Numbered from the stretch's first letter, positions 1-9,908 are shown. The stretch is 64,000 nucleotides of DNA from Capronia americana (GCA_016110215.1 JADWQD010000008.1:558001-622000), one strand, 5' to 3'. Made by a program: numbers and translations. Notes: generated by a model not told the origin, from the sequence alone.

Positions 1-742
1 CCTCGGTTCTAATAACAAGTGGGCTTTCGACATTACGCACTGGATCTCCGTGTTGACCATAACCGCGGTCACGACACTCCTGATAGTGGGCAGCGCACCG
101 CATATTGTCTGGATCCGTGTGCTCTCCATGCCTGCTCCTGCGTTATTGTACTGTATCGGAGGCTGTGTCTTCGCGCTCACCATGTGGAGTCTTGCCGGTA
201 AAAGAGCGCCCTTCCGGATCAGTTCGACAGAAAAAGGCGGCGAGGTATATCCAGGAGTGTACTATCTCATCGAGGATGTCGTCTCTGTTAATGCCAGTGC
301 CGGCAGGCCTTTCCGCGAAGCTCTGGCCGCTCGATACAAGGCGAGTCCGCGCTTCCGCAGGATGATCAAGGTCCAGTCTCTGTTTTGGTCAATTCCGGCG
401 CTGATTGTTGCCATTGCGTGTACTGTGGTTATTTGCATTCACCCTGTTTCAAAAGACGTGGCCTATGGCATTGGTAAGGACCACCCCCGGAGCGCTTGAA
501 GCGGAAATCGAATAGCTAACTCGGAACCTGCAGGCTGGGGCGTCCCTTTCGTTTGGGTCGGTATCTGGGTCCTCGTGACTATCCCCTGGGTTCGACATGA
601 CATGCACAAGGAAACAGTGACATGGGAGGAGGATTGCGGCATCGCACCCGGCACGCGTCAGAAAGAGAAGCAACTGCAACTCGAGCCAACGGATTCCGAA
701 CGCGAAACGCCGAAGGAGCCACTGCCCCAACCCGAACCCTAA
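1..742 (+). CDS. Multi-pass membrane protein, 5' end missing
   Basis: The gene enters from the left edge already open in frame 2, so the start codon lies outside the window. One intron at 474-533 (GTAAGG...CAG, with a GCTAAC branch site at about 515-520) joins exon 1 (to 473) to exon 2 (534-742, stop TAA). The visible protein has four hydrophobic stretches: one around the motif ISVLTITAVTTLLIVG, one around YCIGGCVFALTMW, one around FWSIPALIVAIACTVVICI, and one just after the splice (VPFVWVGIWVLVTIPWV). A charged, Glu/Pro-rich cytosolic-type tail of about 45 residues follows. I do not recognise the family. It looks like one of the uncharacterised fungal integral membrane proteins; no catalytic motif is visible. 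Confidence 0.7.
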
Positions 743-1804
743 GCGCTCGAGACTCATTCGAATTTTGTACAACCATTCTACCTTGTCGCTACGTTACTAC
801 AAGATATTATGTGTTTGGGTGGGATTGGGAGCGCGAATTTTCTGCCGTCTGCTGCCCGCGTCTAGGCTATACCCTTCAAAATGTCGGTTCGTTCAAGCAT
901 TCAAGCGTGAGGCATTGGATATCCCCATCAGTATATCTGGCATAAAGAGAGTGGCGTCACGGGGCCGGTACATACCAAGTTGTCACAACCTCGTAAACAT
1001 AATGACATAACTCGTTTTCCTTTTCGATCATCAAACTACTCACAGAGTACTGTGTTTTTCATCCCGTGTGCTCTTGCGCCCGACAGCTGTACTTTTCCGC
1101 CTGACAATCCTCCGCCTGCGCCTGACCTGCGGTACTGTAGCACGTCTTCGAGGCAAAGAATGCCCCGTCCCTCTCAAGTAAGTGGCCTGTCATCTCGACA
1201 AGACGCCTTGACCGCATGTGCAGGACAAGCAGAGCGTGGTTTCGGCCTTACTGGAGTCCATAAGCAATACGTCCGCAGGATGCCGGGAAATTAAAATCTT
1301 AGTTTCTTTCTTTTCGCTTGCCCTGCATGAAGGTAAGGAAGGAGGACCAGTCAATCAAGTTAGCCGTGCGCCCGTACAGTTGTCATCGAGCGTGGCAGTG
1401 CATGCATGCAGAAGCGAGCCTTGTGTGTCTGTGACTGCCTAACTACAGTACCGAGTAGGGAGCGTGTGGAAGAGCGGTCTTATGCTGGACTCGTGACTTG
1501 CCTGTTGTGTGGCGTTCGGGGGCCGAGGGATATCAGCATACTGTGTACGAGGTACGCGCGATATACTCGGTACAATCAGCATGTGGATCGGAGGCGAGTT
1601 CATCGACAAGTCGACCCCCAAGCGCGTGGTTAGGCGTATAATTCAATGGGTTTGGTGATTGAGGTAGTCATCGTCAGCCCCCTTGGTGGCCCGGCAGCCC
1701 AGGCTGATATTGACACCATTCAGCCCTTCAGCCTCAGCTCATCGCACCGCACTGCACCCACACCTTCCTGATGCACATGTGGTGATCGCAATGTCTCGAT
1801 CCAA
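743..1804. other. Intergenic spacer, no gene supported
   Basis: This is the 3' flank shared by the membrane protein (plus) and cactin (minus), which converge here. Only short overlapping open frames occur, without recognisable domains or a convincing exon structure. Confidence 0.6.
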
Positions 1805-3445
1805 CTACTTGCGGTACACGATCCTCTTGAAACTAAAATGCAGGGTCAACACGCCCTTCTCAAACGTGCTCTTAAACCCCTTCTCGTGCTTGGCACTATA
1901 ATCCCAGTCACGATCCACAATCCGAAACGCAATATCCTCATACGGCGGACCGGACATGAACCTGATGATGCAGGTGTCTTCCTCGCCTGCTGGGGCCATT
2001 GTTTGTCCCTTTCTCCTACCGCCCTCGCGTATGATTTTGTATGTCGGCGCTTTGGTTGGGTCGATCAGGTCCGGATAGAAGATGTGGAATTTATAGCCTT
2101 GGACAACCTTGGGTGGCGGGTTATCGTGGTCATAGTGCGTTTGATTGTATTTGTTCCATTCGTAGCCCATCTGGACGCGGTTGAAGTATCGTGGTTTTCG
2201 GGGCCGGTATTTCCCGGGGAACTGCGAAAGCCAGGCTGGTTGCTGCGACGAGGTAGCTGATTCGTCTTCGTTGGCGAAAATTTCTTCGTCGTCGTTGACA
2301 CCACGAGCGACTTCACGGTCGAAAAGGGCCTTCGTGCTGGAGGAGTCGTCGTGGGAGGATGTGTCAAAGCGGGCGGTTGGGTCGGTAGGTTTGGATTGTT
2401 GAGATGACGGTCGTGGCTGGGCTGAGAGGGAGGTCGTCGATGCAGCGGCGGTGGTCTTTGGGGCTGGCACGTAGCCCATGTGTAGGACTTTCCGTCTACT
2501 AGCGGCGACGCTTTGAAGGAATGTGCTCTCGTCCTGGACTTCCAGGGACTTGTCCTTTGACGCTATCTCCAGCAATGGATCTGGGTCCAAGTCCTTTGAG
2601 TACTGCACGGTCCCAAGAGAACTGACGTCGGCGCTGCGGAGTTGTTGTGCTGCGAGAGTCGCTTTCTGCTCGTTCTCCTCCCTCAGGCTCTTCAAGCGTG
2701 AATCGAGAACATCCTGATACACCCTCTTCAGCTTGGCTTTCGCCTTCCACACCAGCAAGCTGTCCAACAACTGCTGCCAATAGTCGGTATCGATTGGCTC
2801 GTCTGAATCAAGCTTGGCCCTGATCTGACCCTCCAGCGACTCCAACTGCTCGTATGTCTTCGGTCCCAGCAGTTTGTCAATATCCGAGGCCACGGAGCTG
2901 ACTGCTCTACCCTCGGGACCTGATGTACGCAGCTTCTTCTGGCGGTCTTTGCATATGATTTGCATGGTCTTCCAATAGTCTCTGTTCTTCTTGTTCTTCT
3001 CCAGATTCATATACGTTTCAATATCTTTGCGCAATTCGGTGAGCTGACTCTCGGACAGGTCGTCGAAGACACTATCAGGATCCACAAAGTCCAAATCTTT
3101 CTCATCCACTTCATCATCCAGCGGGTTTCTCGTAGGGTCGACAACGCGAAGAGTGACAGCCAGCCAGTCGATGGGTTTTGCGCGGCCCTCCTTGACTCGA
3201 ATGTCTGCCTTCTTCTTAGCCTGCTTGAGGACAAAGTCATCCTCCTGCGCAACCCACTCTCTCATCCGCTCGTCTTCCTGCATCTGATTTATCCTCATCT
3301 GATCTTTGTGAGACCATCGTTGCGGCTGGCCATTTGCGCGTCTGCCCGGCGCATCCCGATCTCGATACTGACGGTCGCCGTCGTGCTTTTGCCACGGAGG
3401 GGATTGTGATCGCCGCCGCTTGTTGGGGTAGCCGGGATCGCTCAT
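1805..3445 (-). CDS. Cactin, nuclear splicing-associated protein
   Basis: A single-exon gene of 546 residues. The ATG at 3445 was chosen because it opens with MSDPGYPNKRRRSQSP, the basic Ser/Arg-rich N terminus expected of cactin; the frame extends 29 codons further upstream without support. The N-terminal third is basic and Lys/Glu-rich. The middle matches the cactin mid domain (runs such as RVVDPTRNPLDDEVDEKDLDFVDP in pattern). The last roughly 125 residues are the highly conserved cactin C-terminal domain (YFNRVQMGYEWNKYNQ, ending in LHFSFKRIVYRK). Cactins associate with the spliceosome and act in pre-mRNA splicing; the fission yeast homologue Cay1 also affects telomere factor levels. The gene is divergent from the Zn2Cys6 gene starting at 3739, leaving a shared promoter of about 290 bp. 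Family assignment is secure; the exact role in this organism is inferred. Confidence 0.93.
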   Translation of the reverse strand: MSDPGYPNKRRRSQSPPWQKHDGDRQYRDRDAPGRRANGQPQRWSHKDQMRINQMQEDERMREWVAQEDDFVLKQAKKKADIRVKEGRAKPIDWLAVTLRVVDPTRNPLDDEVDEKDLDFVDPDSVFDDLSESQLTELRKDIETYMNLEKNKKNRDYWKTMQIICKDRQKKLRTSGPEGRAVSSVASDIDKLLGPKTYEQLESLEGQIRAKLDSDEPIDTDYWQQLLDSLLVWKAKAKLKRVYQDVLDSRLKSLREENEQKATLAAQQLRSADVSSLGTVQYSKDLDPDPLLEIASKDKSLEVQDESTFLQSVAASRRKVLHMGYVPAPKTTAAASTTSLSAQPRPSSQQSKPTDPTARFDTSSHDDSSSTKALFDREVARGVNDDEEIFANEDESATSSQQPAWLSQFPGKYRPRKPRYFNRVQMGYEWNKYNQTHYDHDNPPPKVVQGYKFHIFYPDLIDPTKAPTYKIIREGGRRKGQTMAPAGEEDTCIIRFMSGPPYEDIAFRIVDRDWDYSAKHEKGFKSTFEKGVLTLHFSFKRIVYRK

Positions 3446-3738
3446 GTCGATAGATGGGCACCGACGGTGGAGAGTGCAGTGTTCAATATCAATCCTACTG
3501 GACTTGCGCAAGCAAAATATCGGAATGCGCAAGCGAGAAGATGGCAGGCAGAAGTGGCTCCGGATAAACCTCGGCGCCAGGTGAGAATCACGAACACAAG
3601 AGCTTCATTCAAGTTAAACGTGAAACTTCATTCTCACCACAATGCAGTACAGGCCACTATGATTAGGATTCAGTTGCCGCCTTGGCTTCCAGAATCGGGG
3701 GATGTACTTTCTTATAGCAGTGTCGAACTGTGCAGAGG

Positions 3739-5749
3739 ATGGACCGGGTCCAGAAAACCCGAAACAAGGGGCCGGCTTGTACTCAATGCCGCCAGTTGAA
3801 GGTAAGCCAACGCAGAAGTATTGATTTTCAGCGCGACTGCTTGTCTCTATATGTTGCATACGACTGTTTTTGACTTTGTGTACAGTTGAAATGTGACTCG
3901 GCCCAGACTTTTCCGGCTCCGTGCACAAGATGCTCCAGGACTGGCTCAAAGTGCCTGATTGATTCTCACTTCCGAAGAGAGAAGCGCCAGGAGTAAGTTG
4001 GGGGGATGTCGACGTCGGGCCCAGTTCTGACTTTCTTCTAGACGAATCGAGAGGCTGGAAGAGCAACTGCTCGAGGCAAAGCAGAAACTGGAAGGCACAC
4101 CACGAGAAGCGTCTGCTCCTGAGATCGCGTCACCCGATGCTCGATCACGACATTCAGTTGTCGAGGACGACTTCAGCACCTTCCATTTTGCCCAGTTCTT
4201 CGAAGACCTGCAACCGGCTACCCTCGACGACATCACAATACAGCCTCAGACCATTGTCGAGTTGTTTGAGCGGTAGGAGATCCGTGTTCCTTGTGCGCTC
4301 TCGTCTAATCGCGTGTTAAAGCTATTACCTTTATCACCACTTGCGGTTCCCCATCCTGTCCTCGCCGTCGCTCACCTTTCGGTCGTCGAGGAAATGGCCG
4401 CCCCTCTTTTGGAGCATAATTCTCGTATCAGCCAAATGCCGTCAGCACGTCGCGCTTTATTCCAAGCTCAGCCAGCCGCTGAAGAGGCTTGTCCTCAGTC
4501 CGGAGTACGTCTCAAGTCAGTCGCTTGAGATGATTCAGGCTCTTCTCCTGCTTTGTACTTGGGCAGGAGGCGACGACAGAAGCTGGACCGACCTGTCGTG
4601 GACATACAGTGGCATTGCCACTCACGCAGCACTACAAATGGGCCTACATCGACCTGAATATGCAAACGACTTCATCTATGGCTCAACATTCGACGATGAG
4701 ATCATTCTGTCTCGCCGAAAAGCTTGGATTGCTTGCTTCATCGAGAATGAGATGTACGCTTCTCTCGACGCGCTCAGATCTGTCCGCTGCTGACATATTG
4801 GACTAGGGCAAGCCGCAGAATCGGCGTTCCATGCACCGCTCCCATCGACCATACCATCCTCGAAGCTCTTTCGTCCCCAGCAACTACTATCCCAGTCAAG
4901 CTCAAACAGCAGCTGCAGATCGCCTATCTGTCCTACAGGACGAATACCACACTGGGCAACTCCGACCTCAGCCCGGCAGGCGTCCTCCAGAGCTCCATAT
5001 CAGCCATCCACATGTTCGAGAAGGAATTCTCCCTGATGGAATCGACCTCTGGCCTGCTCTGGTCGCCTCACGAGGAAGTCCTCTTCCTTGGGTCGAAGCT
5101 TAATCTATACATATACGCAATAACTTCCTCAAACAGCAGTGCCCCAAATGGCCGCCACTCGAATGTGGACGAGTTCATCGGCCCCGCACTCGCCACCGGC
5201 CTGAAACTCATCGACGTTGCCAACAATGCCGAAGGCGAAATCAGCTCCTGGAGTGTCCACACTAAGGAGTCTCTCATTGCGGCAACATTCTTCCTGTTGA
5301 TGCTGCGAGACAGCGAGCACCCTCTGGTCGACCTTGCCGCCACGAGAAAAGCAATCGGTCAAGCCTGGAACACTCTTCACGCGTGCATCATCACAGAGCA
5401 CGACTACCTGAGCCGGACTTGCACCACCATCTCATACCTCAGCCAGCATCCGCTGAAGAGAGAAGGCAATGGTTTCGCGCTGAAGACGAAGTCTAGAATG
5501 GCGTCAAGTATCATGTGGGATACCATCCGACGTCTCAAGGAGCATTTCGGCCTGGAAAAGCCGGCGCAATCATTGAGCGAACGACTTGCCGCTGCGAGTG
5601 GCCAGACCCAGACAACGCTTAATGGTATGGAAATGCAAGCCTATCCAGACACCCTATCGTTCGATTATGGAGGCGACCTTATCGACTGGGACTCGCTGTT
5701 CACTGAACTCGGAGACTTTGATGTGCCGCCGCAGTTTGACGTGTCGTGA
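3739..5749 (+). CDS. Zn(II)2Cys6 transcription factor, Leu3/War1-like
   Basis: Five exons by splice reading: 3739-3801, 3886-3992, 4042-4272, 4322-4753 and 4807-5749, encoding 591 residues. The binuclear zinc cluster is split by intron 1 and has Cys at residues 14, 17, 24, 34, 37 and 44 (C-x2-C-x6-C-x9-C-x2-C-x6-C). The long third spacer ending in a Pro before Cys34, and the basic segment right after it, resemble the yeast Leu3 type. A short Leu-heptad linker (RIERLEEQLLEAKQKLE) should mediate dimerisation. The middle contains the fungal-specific transcription factor region, including a QALLLLCTW motif and a GIATHAALQMGLHRP motif. The C terminus is acidic and aromatic (DYGGDLIDWDSLF), like an activation domain. 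Leu3 controls branched-chain amino-acid genes and War1 weak-acid efflux; which targets apply here cannot be read from sequence. It sits tail-to-tail with the repeat-peptide gene. Confidence 0.88.
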
Positions 5750-6125
5750 AATTGAAGATTTATAGCGAGAGTCTCTGCTCGAGAGGCTATTTTGGATCAA
5801 CCCAAGAATCAACTAGTAGTAAATCCACATACCAATATACTCTTGCAAGGATATACATTGCATATCCAGCCTCAAAAGTTTACATTTCCCACCAACGATG
5901 GTACAGCTACTGTACAAAGACTGGTAGAAGCTGCAGTCGACAAAGCGGACTACACTTCCCACTGGCCGAGAGAGCATATGGAATGAAATGGAGCAACCTT
6001 TCCATCATCAAGACTTGCCAAAAAAAGAATGTCATCATTCATGGGGCCCCTATCCTGCACACAGGGGTTGGTCGTCTTGTTCCTCATCAACTTCAGGACG
6101 CGCCTCGTTCGTTAGCGCAACATTC
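5750..6125. other. Convergent intergenic spacer
   Basis: Terminator region between the Zn2Cys6 factor (plus) and the repeat-peptide precursor (minus). No gene or repeat seen. Confidence 0.6.
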
Positions 6126-6614
6126 CTAGTTCCCGGTGCTTTGGGTAACCGAGTGGTTCTTCTCCATGAAGACAGCGCGTGCGGTCAAGCCGTCATCAGC
6201 CGGCTCCGGGTCCCTCTTGTTGCCAGTGCTCTGGACGACGTCATGGCTATGCGAGAACTCCGGCTCAGGATCTCGTTTGTGTCCGGTGCTCTGCACCACG
6301 TCGTGGCTGTGAGAGAATTCGGGATCGGGCTCGGGGTCTCTCTTGTGACTGGTGGTCTGAACCACGTCATGGCTATGTGAAAACTCGGGGTCGCGCTTGT
6401 GACCAGTGCTCTGCACAACATCGTGCGAATGTGAGAATTCGGCTCCTCGTTTCTGACCGGTGGTTTGGACGACGTCGTGACTGTGCGAAAACTCAGGATC
6501 TCGTGCGATCAACGCGGGCTCGATGACAGCAGGCGCTGGAGCAGGGACCGGCGCTGCCAGGACCGAGCTGAGAACAGAAACGAGGAAAGAGACGAGGATG
6601 AATGTTAGTTTCAT
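6126..6614 (-). CDS. Secreted kexin-processed repeat-peptide precursor
   Basis: A single-exon gene of 162 residues. The ATG at 6614 was chosen because it gives a clean signal peptide (MKLTFILVSFLVSVLSSVLA, cleavage near residue 20-21); an upstream in-frame start at 6644 would bury it. A short Pro/Ala pro-segment leads to five tandem copies (residues 39-134) of a 14-residue core reading EFSHSHDVVQ, then S/T-T-G/S, then H/Q/N. Every copy is followed by the dibasic kexin site Lys-Arg. Between KR and the core lie only X-Pro or X-Ala dipeptides (DP; GA; DP-EP-DP; DP-EP), the substrates of Ste13-type dipeptidyl aminopeptidase. A sixth, degenerate copy ends the protein in QSTGN with no KR. This layout is known from alpha-factor-type pheromones and from KEP/dikaritin peptides, but the core lacks the Trp/Pro-Gly pheromone pattern and no RiPP tailoring genes flank it. 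The product is probably a secreted linear peptide of unknown function. Confidence 0.85.
   Translation of the reverse strand: MKLTFILVSFLVSVLSSVLAAPVPAPAPAVIEPALIARDPEFSHSHDVVQTTGQKRGAEFSHSHDVVQSTGHKRDPEFSHSHDVVQTTSHKRDPEPDPEFSHSHDVVQSTGHKRDPEPEFSHSHDVVQSTGNKRDPEPADDGLTARAVFMEKNHSVTQSTGN
6213..6500 (-). repeat. Five coding repeats of the precursor peptide
   Basis: Tandem units of 48-66 bp, each encoding X-Pro/X-Ala spacer dipeptides, the 14-residue core and Lys-Arg. The ten residues EFSHSHDVVQ are identical in all five copies, yet every one of the ten codons varies synonymously among the copies. The variation in unit length comes only from the number of spacer dipeptides. Confidence 0.92.
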
Positions 6615-7961
6615 GTTGAGGTTGCGTCTTGTATTGAAAGGCAATGAATGCTTCGGATGATTGTAGGTGCGGGAAGTTCAAGCAACAAGGTACAGGATAG
6701 ACAGGATCAGGGAAGGAATGCTATGAGATGCTGAGTGCTGTTGATGTGGAACAGATACGAGGACGGATAAAACTCGTCCCTTTATACCTTCAAGCTCCAT
6801 CAAATGCAGGTATCATGCGTATTAAGCGCTCACGCTCACTGTGGCCTCGACGAGATTGTTCTGAGAAAAGGCCTTCAAGTCCAGCAGCTGCGCAAGAATA
6901 GGCTCCATGTTGCGGACTCGCCCACTCAGAAGTGTACTCCTTGATTCGGGCCTGGTGCAAGTCGCTATCACGCGTCAAGCGCGCCAACTGGAGGCACCGG
7001 AGCAACGTCCCTTGCTCTTGTCAAGGGAGCCCTTCTCTAAAGATGGCACGAAGTGTGCTGGCACGAGGTGATGTGACCAGTTGTTGCCAGGGCTTGCAGG
7101 CGCTGACTTTCCTCTCGAAGTTTGTGCACCTGTGAAAATATTTCAAAATAAAGCACTAGTGCGCTGAGTTTCCTCGAAGACTTGAAGTTGAAGGTCGGCT
7201 AGCCTATCGAATTGGTGGCGGCCCTGAACTTCTCCGACCATTTGACGTCTGAAACGCGGGAGCGACCGGAGGCGGCTGTTTCGGACATGATGCTGAAAAG
7301 CCAGTTCAACAGGTCTGAGAGGAGGGCTCATGTTGGGCCCCGAGGACGAAAATCAAGGGGAACGTCCGTGATAATGCAAGCCTCTTGACGGTGATTACCT
7401 GTGAACCCTTGTTGAAGCCTTTTTAGTGGTGCAGGCATTTACGCGACGGGACATGGCGGCGGGGCTTGAACCATACTGTCGGGTCATCACCTCTCTCATC
7501 ATGCTAGCAGAGAATAACATTCATCACGACGCCGAGTAGAAATTGCCTTCTTGCAAAGCGGATGCCAACCTTGTAGAACTGGCTTGTAGAGTTAATGGAG
7601 AATAGAAAACGTCAGGTTATGCTTTGACGTCTCTAGCGTGATATGCAGCCAGAATGAAACAGACACGTAGCAAGAAAACAACCGGCAGGGTCAGCGGCTG
7701 CCAAGACAGCGCTTTGGAGCTTTTAGCCGGACGTAGCGGCGGAGTATTGAGCTCAAACCGCCATAGCCCTCGTGAGCCTTCCGTCACTGTTCGAGTAATG
7801 TTCCAGCGGCCTTCAGCCAATATACGACTTCGGGTCTTGGGAATGCGTCTTGACCTCGTGGTCATCACATGTTACTCTGTCGCTATGGATCCTGGTCCTG
7901 GTTTGCGTCTACTGAAACGGTGATATTGCCGTGAATCGGTCCAGAGTCACTTGCCGTCACA
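6615..7961. other. Divergent intergenic region
   Basis: Holds the promoters of the repeat-peptide gene (minus) and XLF (plus). Apart from the TATA-like site at 6781-6788 I see no gene, RNA or repeat. Confidence 0.5.
6781..6788 (-). promoter_or_regulatory. Possible TATA box of the repeat-peptide gene
   Basis: The minus strand reads GGTATAAA about 170 bp upstream of the chosen ATG at 6614. Its position is plausible for a fungal core promoter with a leader of 100-150 bases; it is otherwise unsupported. Confidence 0.35.
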
Positions 7962-9908
7962 ATGAGCGAGTCTGCCGTTGGAGGCTGGCAAGAGCTCCAG
8001 ACTTTGTCACGCCGCCAATGTCCCAAGCTATTCTACCAGTTCTCGACCAACCAGGAATCCCTGACATTGCTCCTCACCGACTTGATATCAATCTGGGAGA
8101 CTGGCTTGGACAGCTACGACATCAAGGCGGCAGCCGCCCGGCAGCATACAATAGTTGATCCGTCGGCCTCGTCACATCAATTCGAGGTTTTGCTTTCAAA
8201 ACTCCGCCAGAGCCTAAGCGACGGCGAGAACACAATCACACGAGGATCAGAGAGGACCTCGCAGATCCTACACCTCCACACAAGAATCGACCTCCCCCAC
8301 CCTCTGCCGGCGCTAGACTGGACGTTCACGCTAGAACCCCAGACCAGCCCAGAACTTGCGGAACGACTCCTCCGCCCTAGCTTGCTTGAGGTCGCCGCCT
8401 CGCAGAGCAAAATCAATTCCTTGCTCGAGATTGTCAAAGAGAAAGACCATGTCATCTCGAAACTGCTCGACCGGATTGGCAATTCGGCCGTTGATTTGAG
8501 CCTCGTCTTCCCTGGGATTGCTGGCCTTGCGTCGAGAAAAGGCAGCCAGGTCTCTGTTGCGGATGCGAAGAAGCGCGTCCCCGGGATGGCAGATTTTGAC
8601 GAGGAAGCCTGGACCAAGCAATTTGCCAACGATGATGGGTACGAGGGCGCGGATCGGACGGGGTTGAGTAGTCTTGTTCGCGGGTGTGAGAAGTGCTTCG
8701 CGCACAGCAAGTCCGAGCACGAAAATTGGGTCAAGGATTTACCAACGACAAGTGAAATGCAGAGAGGCACCAAGAACGGTGCGCATGTCAAGTCACAGCC
8801 GATAAAGTCGACCGAGAAGAGCTCCGGCGCGGACGACGAGTCTACGGATGATGAATTCGAACGTCAACCAACCCCACCGCACCTGAAGACCACGAGTCCC
8901 GCGGCCAAGAAGGCGACACAGCCCGCCACCACCACAGACGACGAGGATACGCAGGACGAAGGGTCGTCTCCTCCCAGAAGCGCCAAACCATCCAAACTCG
9001 GTGGCCTCGGCAAACGAGATGCAACCAAAGCATTCGGCGCGTCTAAAAGTGCGGCAAAGCCACGGCTACACGCTAGACGGACGACGTCACCAGCTCGTCG
9101 AGATTCCACCGCATCAACAGAAACAGCAACAGCCTCAGAAGACGAAGACGACAAAGACGAACCCAAAGACAAAGACGACGAAGATATCCGAATGCCGTCC
9201 CGACGAGGCACCAAATCTCCCCAACCAACCTGGAAGTCCAAGCCACGCGGCCTGAGGAAGAAGGAAACCGCAACCCGCTCACCCTCAGCAACGCCCTCGC
9301 CTTCCCCGTCGGCATCACCGTCTCCATCCCCATCTCCCCTGCCCACGCGTTCACATCCCAGACACTCATCGCCTACCACATTGAAAAAGGGCAAGCATGA
9401 CGATGAAACCGAAACCGAAAGTGAGGACGAGGACGAGGACGAGGACCTCGATCGCGCCCCATCGCCACGCAAACCGAAATCCAAGTCCCCCACACCTCCG
9501 ACAGGACAAACACCCCGTCGTCTAGGTCGTCTCGGCGCCCGCAAGACACAGCCGACGCCGGAGCCAGCACCAGCTTCCGACGAAGACTCCCCCGCCAAGC
9601 CCGAGAAGACCCAAACCCCCGCGAAAGTAGGTGTGCGCAAACTCGGCGGCCTGCGGAAGAGGAGAGAACCACACAGCGACGGGACATCTTCTCCGCCCGC
9701 CAAGGATGCCGATTCCCGCTCACGCGCTACTACGGACTCCCCGGACCCCCCATCCACGCGTGTGACTGCATCGAAAAGCCACCCACCCCCGGCCGAGCCA
9801 TCGCCACCGAGGGGTGAGACGGCCGAGGAAGCAGCGTCCCGTCGGCGAATGCAGTTGAAACGCACGATCGAGGCCGGGGCGGCGGGGAGGAAGAAGCGGA
9901 GGTTCTGA
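7962..9908 (+). CDS. XLF/Cernunnos-like non-homologous end-joining factor
   Basis: A single-exon gene of 648 residues. Residues 1-125 fit the XLF head domain (WQELQTLSRRQCPKLFYQFS near the start). About 130-173 is a long helix rich in Leu and charged residues (LLEVAASQSKINSLLEIVKE), expected to form the parallel coiled-coil stalk. The following roughly 450 residues are disordered: acidic blocks, TSPA repeats and a Ser-Pro tract around 430-460. The protein ends in the basic cluster plus terminal Phe GRKKRRF, the shape of the Ku-binding motif at the end of XLF proteins. XLF bridges DNA ends with XRCC4/Lif1 and stimulates ligase IV in the nucleus; the fungal counterparts are Nej1 and S. pombe Xlf1. 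The tail is much longer than the usual 300-500 residues. Assignment rests on fold-level features and the C-terminal motif. Confidence 0.85.
   Translation: MSESAVGGWQELQTLSRRQCPKLFYQFSTNQESLTLLLTDLISIWETGLDSYDIKAAAARQHTIVDPSASSHQFEVLLSKLRQSLSDGENTITRGSERTSQILHLHTRIDLPHPLPALDWTFTLEPQTSPELAERLLRPSLLEVAASQSKINSLLEIVKEKDHVISKLLDRIGNSAVDLSLVFPGIAGLASRKGSQVSVADAKKRVPGMADFDEEAWTKQFANDDGYEGADRTGLSSLVRGCEKCFAHSKSEHENWVKDLPTTSEMQRGTKNGAHVKSQPIKSTEKSSGADDESTDDEFERQPTPPHLKTTSPAAKKATQPATTTDDEDTQDEGSSPPRSAKPSKLGGLGKRDATKAFGASKSAAKPRLHARRTTSPARRDSTASTETATASEDEDDKDEPKDKDDEDIRMPSRRGTKSPQPTWKSKPRGLRKKETATRSPSATPSPSPSASPSPSPSPLPTRSHPRHSSPTTLKKGKHDDETETESEDEDEDEDLDRAPSPRKPKSKSPTPPTGQTPRRLGRLGARKTQPTPEPAPASDEDSPAKPEKTQTPAKVGVRKLGGLRKRREPHSDGTSSPPAKDADSRSRATTDSPDPPSTRVTASKSHPPPAEPSPPRGETAEEAASRRRMQLKRTIEAGAAGRKKRRF

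Noticed and set aside
6179..6526. 115-codon plus-strand frame across the repeat-peptide gene
   Set aside because: Mirror of the coding repeats; Cys/Arg-rich repeats with no start context, signal peptide or processing sites.
6126..6614. Alpha-factor mating pheromone gene
   Set aside because: The processing layout fits, but the core lacks the Trp/Cys and Pro-Gly features of ascomycete alpha pheromones.
6126..6614. Ustiloxin-type (dikaritin) RiPP cluster
   Set aside because: No UstYa/DUF3328, tyrosinase or P450 gene is visible on either side, and the core has no Tyr for macrocyclisation.
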